Source of the DNA: Symbiodinium natans | Taxonomy: Eukaryota; Sar; Dinophyceae; Suessiales; Symbiodiniaceae | DNA length: 64,000 nt | Reading direction: 5' to 3' | NCBI GenBank assembly: GCA_905221605.1 | Contig: CAJNDS010002799.1 | Coordinates: forward strand, 122,001 to 186,000 | Shown here: piece by piece, positions 22,800 through 33,594 of the stretch | Numbering within the stretch: position 1 is the stretch's first letter | Layout of the letters: each line of letters starts with the position of its first letter | Notes under the pieces: model-generated | The model's input: only the letters and a program-made list of their open reading frames with translations | The model's database searches: none | What the model was told of the DNA's origin: nothing | Translations under genes and position numbers: made by a program

Positions 22800-24013
22800 G
22801 AAAGCCCCTTTTTTGCCTTCACTTCTTCCTTATGTGTCTTTCCTTCAGCGTCTCAACATCTGGCTCCATGTGCAAGAGTTAGCCTTGATTTCAGAGTCGG
22901 AGTTTAGGGTGAGAGTGCAAAGTTGTCTCCGTCTCACAGTTCGTAGAATACGTGCGTAGCCAAAATATCGTACAACAAAAACCGGCACTCGGGCACCACA
23001 TGTAGGCACCAATATGCTTGGAGTACTTTTTCATGCGCCGTTGAGTGAATCCGACGTCCATCCTCTGGTGCGGCCGCCCTCTGCGAAGGCTGACTCGAAT
23101 GAAGCTTGTTTTGTATAGATGATTTGGTGCTTGACGCGCTTGAGTCCAGGCGCATGGCGGATCTGGTCCATGCCCCAAAAAAGTGGATTCGTTGGGGACT
23201 GTCTGGATCATGGTCAGTGATCAGCGCATCTCATGTGGTTTCTTTGGACCACTCCTGGACTCTACTGAGTCGCTGACATGTTGGTTTCATCCGGGCATGA
23301 AGCTGCCGGCCTGTCTGGCTGCGGTCGACATGAAGGCACTGTGGCACTGTGGATGGCTCGTCGTGAGACACTCTGATGCTGAGAGGACTATCCTTTCAAA
23401 GTAGCCGGCGACATTCTCATCATGGAGTTGATGGAAAAGGTGGAGGTGGAACAGGTTTTAAGCAGGTGCACTTTGAACACATTGGTTTGACCTTGCACTG
23501 GCTGGGAGGCCTTCGTAGAAGAGGTCTGCGACAAGTCGGGTGAGCCAGTCCAGTTCCAGATTCAGGCATCCGATACCATGTGCTCCACATAGTGACATAG
23601 GTTGCGACATTTTGGGACACTCCTGCTGGTGATCGGAAATTGCTTGTCTTGTTCAGGTGCTGTGGAACTCGAAGAACAACAAGAAGGCCATTGCGGTTGC
23701 AAGAATGCATCCTTCAACAAAGAGGCCTCCATGGTTTGCGTGCAAGCGGTTCGAAAAGCAAGGCCCTGAATCCTGGAGACAAAGTGGGAGGGAACTTCGT
23801 GGATGGGTCGAGGGCTGAGTGGCTTTGTCCGCCCAGAGCTGTGGGGGTTCCTGTTTGTTTTTGTTTTTTGGTTGTCTTCGTGTTGCATGAGGTTAGGTTA
23901 CATCCTACATCATCCTACCTTCTCTTTCCATGAATCATTTACTTGCCTTACATCTTTCTTCAAGCACGCAAGACTTTCCGCGCTTGCTGTATGCTGCTGT
24001 GTTGCTGCTGCAG
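22800..24013 (+). other. Unassigned stretch upstream of the CobW gene
   Basis: Exon-like pieces include about 23411-23455 (GDILIMELMEKVEVEQ) and 23656 to about 23720 (VLWNSKNNKKAIAVA) after TTCAG. They may be 5' exons of the CobW-family gene, whose start codon I could not find, or the end of another gene. No family is recognised. Confidence 0.35.
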
Positions 24014-27000
24014 GGACACTTTCGGAATTCATGGCGACCTAGTCACGGCGCCAAAGCTGTGTCCTCAGAAGACCGCAAGGTGTTCGGGGGCCGACTTGCA
24101 AATTTGGGACAGGAGCTACCCCAAAATACCTGACGAGCAGAAGCTGCCAGTGTCGCCCCCAGAAAATGACAGCAGTGGTCCCTTGCTTGTGCAAACACCT
24201 GTGATCGCCTGTGCGAAGGTCACTATCCTTACAGGCTTCCTCGGAGCTGGCAAGACGACGCTCTTAAACTACATCTTGCAGGAGGGGCATTTGGAAGGAG
24301 GGAACGGGGGCCTTACCTTGCTGTGTGAGTCTTGCTTTTGCAAGTGCCTGAATGCGAGACTTTTTGGGTTCCTTTCGGCTCAGATGACTTTTTTATGCTC
24401 AAAGTGAGTCTGTGCTGTTCGATTGCAGCCATGGCCCACTCAGCTTCTCGAGTATGTGCCTCGTTCTACTTTACGAGTGTGCTGCTAGGAGTTGCTTTGT
24501 CTTTCGATTGTCGGGGCAGACACCAACATCCAAACTCAGATAGGTAGAGACACCACCGCATGGTTTTGGGCCGAAAACCCTCCGGGACAGTACGAGAAAC
24601 AGGAGAGAGCGAGAGAGAGAGAGAGAGAGAGAGAGGATGGGCCCAACCTTCACAAGCAAAGGGTCATCCAACATGAGGGACCCTCTTCTCGCCACTGGAT
24701 CGGAGCAGCGGGCCTGCGCGCCTGGGGTTCCCCCTTCGGGGGGCCTCCTCGCTGGGTAGAGGAAGAAGAAGAAGGGAGAGGGAGGGGCGTCTGTTCCCTC
24801 GTGGGGCCTTGGTGCTGTTAGTAACGGGGGGCCAGCTCGGTTATTGGGAGCGCACGCGTGCTTTGAAGATGTGTGAGATAGAGGCCCAGTTAGGTGCTTG
24901 ATGGGCCAAGATAGCTGGGAGGCACCCAAGAGAATCCCCGGGTGCATGTTTTTCTCGCGAGTGGGGAGGGTGCAGGGGAGCATACGTCACGACCGGAGGG
25001 GGGGGGGCAGCTGACAACCCAACCGGTGCCGCTGTTTTTCTCCGAGAGGTTTCGATAACATCGGCGGGCCGTAGGCCCCAAGGCCCCAAGGCCCCCATGC
25101 CCAAGAGAGAAAGAAGTCGAGGGAGGGAGATGCCTTGCTGCCAAAACCGTATCCCAGAGCTCTCTGCAAAGTTCTAGTGATTCTAGTCCATCTTGGTCAT
25201 GTCTTGCAAACGGGAAACAGCAGCGCTGCAGTTACGCCCAGCGAAACCTTGCAAGTGGTGAAGATCCCGGTAAGGTGTCGTGCTTGGTGCGCTGACTCTA
25301 GCCTGGAGTGAGCATTGCCAGGCAGGGGGCTTACCAGGATGAGAGATATGAGTAGCTCGAGTAGCTCAAGTAGCTCAGTTGTTCTTTCGTTTCAGCATCT
25401 CGAAGTCCGAGGCCGAGGATGAAGTGAAACTCATGCAGCTCAGTCAGAACCGAACCGGAGCTGATGAATGTCGTGGCTTCCAAAAGTGCCCTCCATGGCC
25501 GCTACCATATAAGTTGGGCGAGCAGCTTGGGCTCAGAATCCAATTGCTGATCCATCTTTCGTGAATAGATAGACGACAGAGGTGTGCGAGTGGTGTGAAC
25601 CGTGTCTTTTTCTTGCGCCTCGAAAACTTCACCCGAGGTATCCCGAGAACTATCCGTGGGCGCCAATTCCAAAGTTTCCGGAAGGCTTTGCCTGGGGACT
25701 TGGGACTGCAGCCTACCAGATTGAGGGAGCCTACAATGAAGGTGGCCGTGGAGCCTCGATCTGGGACACTTTCACCGGAGCCAACACTGTGGGAATGCCG
25801 GGTGCGGTGTGCAAGAAGGCTCCCTGCCCGGTGAATTCCGTGATTGCTGTCAAAGGTGCTACGGGCAATGTGGCCAACAACCACTACCACATGTACAAGA
25901 ATGATGTGAAAGCCATGCAATCCATGGGATTGAAGTGGTATCGTTTCTCCATTGCGTGGCCTCGCATTGTGCCCACCGGTACCTTTGCAGATGGGGTGAA
26001 TCAGGAAGGAGTCCAGTTCTATCACGACTTGCTAGATGAGCTGATTGCAGCCGGTGTGACCCCCATCATTACCATGTACCATTGGGATCTTCCACAAGGA
26101 CGCTGCTGTTTTTTTGCTCATGTGCTGCTCTCTGTCAGCCTTCCTCTCACAAAACAGTCGCATATACCTTCTGAGGACTGATGCACTTCGACTTCGAAAA
26201 GCCGCACGAGGCGTGCAGCGGTGTCAAGGAGGGTTGGTACGAGTGCACCATGGGTGCGGACAAGAAGCCGAAGCCCAGCGGCCTCAGCTCCAACGTTGTG
26301 AAAGAGTTCACCAACTATGCAGAGCACCTGCGGCCGCATTTTGTAGATGGAACAATGATGGAACAATGATGGAACAATGATGGAACACTAACGACTGAAC
26401 TTTTGCAACATTTTTGGCTTCTTGTTCCGTTCCTTGGCCGGCCCTCAGGTTCTTGCTGAAGGAGTACGGGTCCAAGGTCAAGTTGTGGGCAACCTTCAAT
26501 GAAGCGTATACCTTCACTTACTTGGCGAGTGGATATGGCAAGGCACCGTCAGCGCAGCCATACATGGACATGGACATTTGGCCGTATGTGGCAGGCCACA
26601 ATGTGATCCTTGGGCACCTGAGTGTGGTCATGAAGTTTCGGGAGTTCCAATCTTCCGGCGTCCTGACCCCAGAACACCGGATCTTCATCACAAACAATCA
26701 GGACTGGCGAGAGCCACTGACTGACTCGAAGGATGACATCGCTGCTGCCATGTATGAGGTGGAGCGGCAGCTTGCTTGGTTCTGCGATCCAATCTACGGC
26801 GTGGACGGAGTGTTCGACTATCCTTACTCGATGCGCTCGACTTTTAAATACATGCCCTCTTTCACGGATCATGAGAAGCAGCTCCTGAAGGAGAACCGCC
26901 CAGATTTCTTTGGCTTGAACCACTACGGAACCGGCTATGTCAAATACGAGCAGGGCAAGAACGTTGTGGTGAATGGTAAGTTGCAGCAAGGAAAGTCATC

Positions 27001-29348
27001 TTGGCTTCACCGTGCGGCCTGGGGCTACAGGAAGCTGTTGAATTGGATCAAGAATCGTTATGGTCCAGAGTTAGAGATCTGGGGAACCGAATCTGGCTGG
27101 AGCGATGGCTTTGAGACGGCTCTTGAGTCAAAACAAGACTGGGGCAGGTTGACGTACTACTACACATACATCCTGGAGATGCACAATGCCATCTACCAGG
27201 ACCCCACGGAGTTGTAAAACTCGCAGCTGCGGGAAAGTGTGTGAGTATTTGTTATCCAAGCGCATCTGAGCGTGCCAGGATGGAGTGAACATGAAGGGCT
27301 TCATGGCCTGGTCTCTCATGGACAACTTCGAGTGGGAGATGGGCTATTCAGAGAGATTTGGTTGCCTGTGGGTTGATCTGCAGTTCGGCCAGGATCCGAA
27401 TGCCCCCACAACCGCACCTCGGTCCATATTTTGTTGCTTTGCTGCGCAGGCACCTGCTTGGCAAAGTCCACCCGACAGTGTTGCAAATAAGGACAGTCCA
27501 ATCTACAATGCGTGGTCTGGCCAGCTGGACGGAGTATGCACGGAGTGCAATAATCCTCGTGTCAAGCCTGGCGCGGCGGGTGCTCACAAGCAAACTCGCC
27601 ACATCAAGAACTCAGTGCTCATGCATCTTGGAATGCACATGCGAGCCACAGAACATCTGTTTTGCAAGGCCTGCCGTGTGCCGCAGTTACAGACCAGTGA
27701 TCGAGGGCTTAAGGGTACCCGAATCCCTGTAGAATTCAGAAAGTCCTCTCCACATGGCACCGTGAACTAAGGCTGATGTCCTTGTGGAAGAACAACGCCC
27801 TGCCCAGTTTTGAGGAGTTCTTCGCAGCTGCAAGTGTGCCTGACATCTGCTTCGGAGAAGGCGAAGTTGATTACACGACATGCTCCTGGGATGCAATGTC
27901 CTCGCTGAACGTGGCAGCCTAGAGTCGACATGAGTCGTGAGACATTAGTCGTCCGTGCGAAGCTTCGGACGAAGTTAAACATGGGCGCCACCGGTGCCCT
28001 CATGCGAAACAGCATGAAGCCACAATCTTTAATCTCTTGGCATGGGGTGTCTAGCTTAGTCCAAAAGCCTCGGCGAAGTACGTGCAAAGACACTTTAGAC
28101 GGACTTTGATGTGTCAGCGAAGAGCTTGCTCGCGAAAACATGCAAAAACATCTTTGAGGGGTCGGGAGTGGCCAGACAGCGGTGATCCACCTGCCGCGGC
28201 ACCTTCTGCCAGGAGCAGAGAGAAAAGAAGATTGCCGTTATCGAAAACGAGTTCATTTCTCAGCTAGCCTGCCGAACCATGACTCGTGGAAATGTCTGAG
28301 AACTTGCTTCAATTCAGTCGGGTATCTAGCACGAATGGGCCTTCAATCGCTCTTCTGAGCTTGTGAGATCAGTTTGCAGTCTGAGTGAGGTTCGGGGAAG
28401 TTTCCATCGATGACCTGTTGTTGAAGAAGGCGCTGCGGCAATCCCGCAACTGCTTCGGTCATTGCTCGTCATCCTCGCGTGCAACACAGTTGGGTATTGA
28501 AGCTCCTGTCAGGATAAGTTTGCTTTTGCTGAGAAGGTAGTCGTAAGGCGCTGAGATGCGCTGAGTGCATATGGTTGGGGGGTAGTGTTTGGCAACCACT
28601 GTCTCATCTCTGATCTCTTTGTCCTCCTGAGGTGATGGACAATGGCAGGGGGCCCAAGCGGAGCAAAAAGCACTTGTGAAGGCACTTCGCGAGCCGAGTT
28701 CTCTTCGAGAGGTTGCATGTGCTGCACCATCCGTGGGGATCTCATCGATGGCTTCAGGCCTCGAAGCTGTGGACTTCTGAAGTTGTTAAAGCCGCAGGAC
28801 AAGTTGCATTGTGTACTGGCTCAGAGGGCAACTGTACCGGCATTCGGTGCCAATGCATTAAAATGACGATGGTCTCACGGGGGCAATGCGCAGTTGGGGG
28901 CAAAAGATGGGCAACAATCGTTTCGCTGAAGTTTTTGTGTTCACCTCGTGCGTGCGCACGCGTGCGCGTGCGCGTGCGCGCGCACGCACGCGGGAGCGCG
29001 GGAGCGCGGGAGCGCGGGTGCGCGGGTGCGCGGGTGCGGGTGCGTGGTGCGCAGGTGCGGGCGTGCGCGGGTGCGCGGGTGCGCGGGTGCGCGGGTGCGC
29101 GGGTGCGCGGGTGCGCGGGTGCACCCGCGTGCGCATGCGGGTGTGGGTGTGTGGTTAGTGTGGGTGTGTGGTTAGGGTGTGTGAGACTGTGAGTGTGACT
29201 GTGAGTGTGTGTGTGTGTGTGAGTGTGTGTGAGTGTGTGTGAGTGTGTGTGAGTGTGTGTGAGTGTGTGTGAGTGTGTGTGAGTGTGTGAGTGTGTGAGT
29301 GTGTGAGTGTGTGAGTGTGTGAGTGTGTGAGTGTGTGAGTGTGTGAGT

Positions 29349-29408
<60 letters not shown>

Positions 29409-32400
29409 GTAAGTGTGTGTGTGTGTGTGTGTGTAAGTAAAAGTGTGTGTGTGTGTGTGTGGGTGTGCGTGTGTGTGTGTACATCCCTGTACCAAAGGGT
29501 AGGTCTTCTGTGGAAGTTTAGTGGAATCGACCGTTTGTTGCAGGGGCCCTGGAGTGACTTGAAATGCAAATCGACGCAGAAGCGATTTGCAGAACCGCCG
29601 TGGTGACACGGCACTCATGACCGTGTTGCGCCAGGGCTACCTTGAGATTGTGTGCTTGCTGTTGGAGGTGAGTGCTCACACAGATTTGCAGAGTCATGCT
29701 AGCTGCACAGCCGTGTCTGCGCATCCCTCAAGGGACATGTGGAGATCGCACGCGTGTCATTGGAAGCCGGGGCAAACAAAGATGCGCAAGCAGGGGATGT
29801 GCGCAAACCTTGTTTCCAAGGGAATAGGGACAAGGACTTGCAGAACCGCCGTGGTGACACGGCACTCATGACCGCGTGGCGCCAGGGCCACCTTGCGATT
29901 GTGTGCTTGCTGTTGGAAGTGAGTGCTCACACAGATTTGCAGAGGCATGCTAGCTGCACAGCCGTGTCTGCGCGTTGCTCAAGGGACATGTGGAGATCGC
30001 ATGCGTGTTATTGGAAGCCCGGGCAAACACAGATGCGTAAGCAGGGGGATGGAGGAGGTATATGAGGCTCCATCCAACGAAGCTCCTCATATTACCTCAG
30101 GATATCACCAGGGACGCCTGGTGACGTACCTGCATTCTAGTTTTTTTTCGGATTAGCTGGTGGGCCCCCTGTGGCACCGATGTACGCAGTAGTATACTGT
30201 AAGCAGAGAAGAAAGCCACCCATTGACCAGATGGTCAGCGTACGTGTGTTGTCAGCATGGCATTCCCGCTGGGCGCCATCTTCGTGGGAGGTTGCTCCTA
30301 CCAATCTGACTACACAATGCTCAACCCGAACTCTTGATTTCAATTGACTTTCGAGTGAGGGGGCCAGCCGAAGTTCTTCACTTTATCATTGTCTTACCTG
30401 TTGGATTTCCAGGTCATGAAAGATGAGCATTTGCAAGTCTTGAAACCAATCGCATTTGATTCAAGCTTTGACTTCAATCTGACTCTGTCGCTGAACTGGC
30501 TTTGAAGCTCTGAGTTAGTGTAGCGTACTTCTTGTAGTTCGCAATGTCTGGTCCCCCTGAGGGAACTAGACCCAAAAGTGCTTTGCCGAACCCCCCAAGT
30601 TGGCTACCACCTACGCCACCACCTCCAGTGGTGTCTGTTCCGAAAGCATGTGCGTCTGTTCCGACCGTTTTGCATAGTGGGATGCAGTCTACGCTACAGC
30701 AGTATCACAGTGGACAGCCTGAGTCAAGTGCTCAGAATGGGTCCAACTCTCAGAATCTTCCTGCTGCCTGCTCCTGTCAGTGGTGCAGTATCGATTTCGT
30801 TTTCTGTTGGGCAGATGACTACCCGAGTAGACTTTCAAAGCAGACAGGACATATGAGCAGTGAAATGCAAGCGATGGCAACAGCAGCGCGTTTTTACAGT
30901 GATGCGCGTCCTGTTTGTGTTCTTGCTCGCGCAATTGTTCGTCAGTTCTCTCATGTTCGCCCACCAACCGGCGGTATTCATACAGACATTGCAGCCGGCA
31001 TGCTCTACGACTGCGTCCGGGCCAAAGACGGGCGATGGGCCTTTCGATGTTCCACAACTCAGCCTACTGGACTTGCGGTCTGGGTTTGGCCGTCAGCTAC
31101 CGAGTGAGATATGTAGCTCCTCACACTTGTGGTCTAGCATCATGTGTAGTCTCAAGCACCATGCTTGACGAAGATGTTTGCTGTTGCTACTCTTCCGAGT
31201 CGTAGCGCTTTAAAATCAGCCCTTTTGAGTGCTTGCGTGCTTGATTCTTGCAATGTCTTGTCAGCTGCACTTTATTTCCCTGCGAAGATTCTGCGCAATG
31301 TTTGATTGCATGCTCAAGCTATTCTTCTTTTCTTTTCTAGAGTCTTTTGTAGTCTTCTTTGTCTTTAGCGCGAACTAGCATGGCTTGGAATCAGGGATCC
31401 TGGGGATGGGGACCAAAGTACAGCAACCAGCAGTTCTACAACAACCAAGCAGATTCCTGGTACGGGCCTGCTCCTTCAGCCTACAAGGGCCAAGCTTGGA
31501 GTGAGCCGTACCCTACGCCAAAGCATTCAGGATACTCCAGTCCGGGCAAGCATGCAGCGTCGTCCAAGACGTCTTCGTTGCCTTCTTCGTTTGTCCCTTC
31601 AGATGCTTGTTATGACTCCACTGCTCTTCATGGCCTGACTCTCAACAAAAACATTGAAGCCACACATTGGTCTCGTAAGCGTGACCTGGCAGCTAGAGAT
31701 GTTTTGGAGGTTCGGGCTCATGAGCTTTTCTACCATGGCACTTCTGAGTGGTCTCTTCGTCTTCTCAGTCATGGTCGTTTCATATCGACAGTTCCAACTA
31801 GGTCGGTGGCTGAGAGCGTGTTTGTCTCTCAACTTCTTGCCGCTGTGCGCAAGAATCACGTTGACTTAGACGCTGTTGCCGAAGCAGTTTGGAAGGAGCA
31901 GAATCCTGAGCGTGCAGCACCTGCAAAGAATGTGGATGCCCCTAGCCTTTACGCGCCTTTTGTTGACAAGATATTGGGTCTCGTCAAGCAGTATTCCCCT
32001 GAAGAAAGGGGCTCTCAAGCGTCTCAGCAAGTCGTTGAGCTTCGCACGCGTCTTGAGAAGCGTGAGAACCAGCTTCGGGCTCAGGGTGTTGAGCTCAGTC
32101 CGGCAAAGACCTCGGGGAAAACTTCGGCTACGAGCTCAGATGGTGTCGACCTTCCAGTCTGTGCGCAGCCTACTGCCGTTGAAGAGTCTGACTCCAACAC
32201 CGCCCAAAGTTTGGTTGTGTCCCTCAATGCTATTCAAGCTGATATTCTCAAGCCTTATGTCAAGAACCTTTCGGGCACATCCGTTGATGCTGTTCAAGCC
32301 TGGCTAAAGACCTTTAAATTGGGCACTAAAAGCTTGTTGGTTTTGCCGACGTTCGCAGTGCAGTGCATGTTGTCACACTAGCTCTGTTGTGCAGTTCTCT

Positions 32401-33549
32401 TGCGCTCATGTGTGCGAGTATGTCCGGGTCTTGTTTGTCGGAGGGAAAAGTTGCAGCATGAGCCATCACCCCATGCTTGCTTGTCGCGTGCTCGGAGCTT
32501 ATTGGTACAAGCCTTATAAGTCGCTTGGACGCCAACCCCTCAGTTTTGGCGTGTAAATGGGCAGTGGCAGTGGTTTTTCAGCTGAGCATGGCTAAGCGCA
32601 TACAGTTCCCCAATAGTGTTTTAGATGAGCTGCCTTGAGCAGTCAACCTGGAGTGAGTTGTGGGAAATAACAAGTGCTCCTTCGAGCTTCTGCGTCGCTG
32701 CATTGCACTCGTCCTCTTCTTAGTACTCAGATCAGTGCAAGGCCCATCTAAAAACAACCCCTTCTTTTGAAGGGGTGTGTGTGTACATCCCTGTACCAAA
32801 GGGTAGGTCTTCTGTGGAAGTTTAGTGGAATCGACCGTTTGTTGCAGGGGCCCTGGAGTGACTTGAAATGCAAATCGACGCAGAAGCGATTTGCAGAACC
32901 GCCGTGGTGACACGGCACTCATGACCGTGTTGCGCCAGGGCTACCTTGAGATTGTGTGCTTGCTGTTGGAGGTGAGTGCTCACACAGATTTGCAGAGTCA
33001 TGCTAGCTGCACAGCCGTGTCTGCGCATCCCTCAAGGGACATGTGGAGATCGCACGCGTGTCATTGGAAGCCGGGGCAAACAAAGATGCGCAAGCAGGGG
33101 ATGTGCGCAAACCTTGTTTCCAAGGGAATAGGGACAAGGACTTGCAGAACCGCCGTGGTGACACGGCACTCATGACCGCGTGGCGCCAGGGCCACCTTGC
33201 GATTGTGTGCTTGCTGTTGGAAGTGAGTGCTCACACAGATTTGCAGAGGCATGCTAGCTGCACAGCCGTGTCTGCGCGTTGCTCAAGGGACATGTGGAGA
33301 TCGCATGCGTGTTATTGGAAGCCCGGGCAAACACAGATGCGTAAGCAGGGGGATGGAGGAGGTATATGAGGCTCCATCCAACGAAGCTCCTCATATTACC
33401 TCAGGATATCACCAGGGACGCCTGGTGACGTACCTGCATTCTAGTTTTTTTTCGGATTAGCTGGTGGGCCCCCTGTGGCACCGATGTACGCAGTAGTATA
33501 CTGTAAGCAGAGAAGAAAGCCACCCATTGACCAGATGGTCAGCGTACGT

Positions 33550-33594
<45 letters not shown>

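Larger units (their letters stand above)
29471..33549 (+). mobile_element. 4.1-kb insertion bounded by 775-bp direct repeats (LTR-like)
   Basis: 29471-30245 recurs at 32775-33549 at a constant offset of 3304 bases; I saw no difference between the copies. The structure sits inside CobW intron 5. (GT)n lies immediately left of copy 1 and right of copy 2, as if it had entered a GT microsatellite. Between the copies are 2.5 kb with a 187-codon frame (30544-31107) and a 340-codon frame (31359-32381). No reverse transcriptase, integrase, protease or zinc knuckle was seen. It could be a non-autonomous LTR-type element, or a segmental duplication split by an insertion. Near-identity of the repeats implies a recent event or gene conversion; an assembly duplication must be excluded. 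Confidence 0.6.

Noticed and set aside
29020-29130. CRISPR-like array
   Set aside because: Continuous 8-bp simple repeat without unique spacers.
28754-29614. 286-codon minus-strand frame of threonine/histidine repeats
   Set aside because: Pure consequence of the GT/GC microsatellite.
29587-29871. Intact ankyrin-repeat gene
   Set aside because: Ankyrin signatures are spread over two frames with the same break in each unit and no good splice sites, so an intact gene is not supported.
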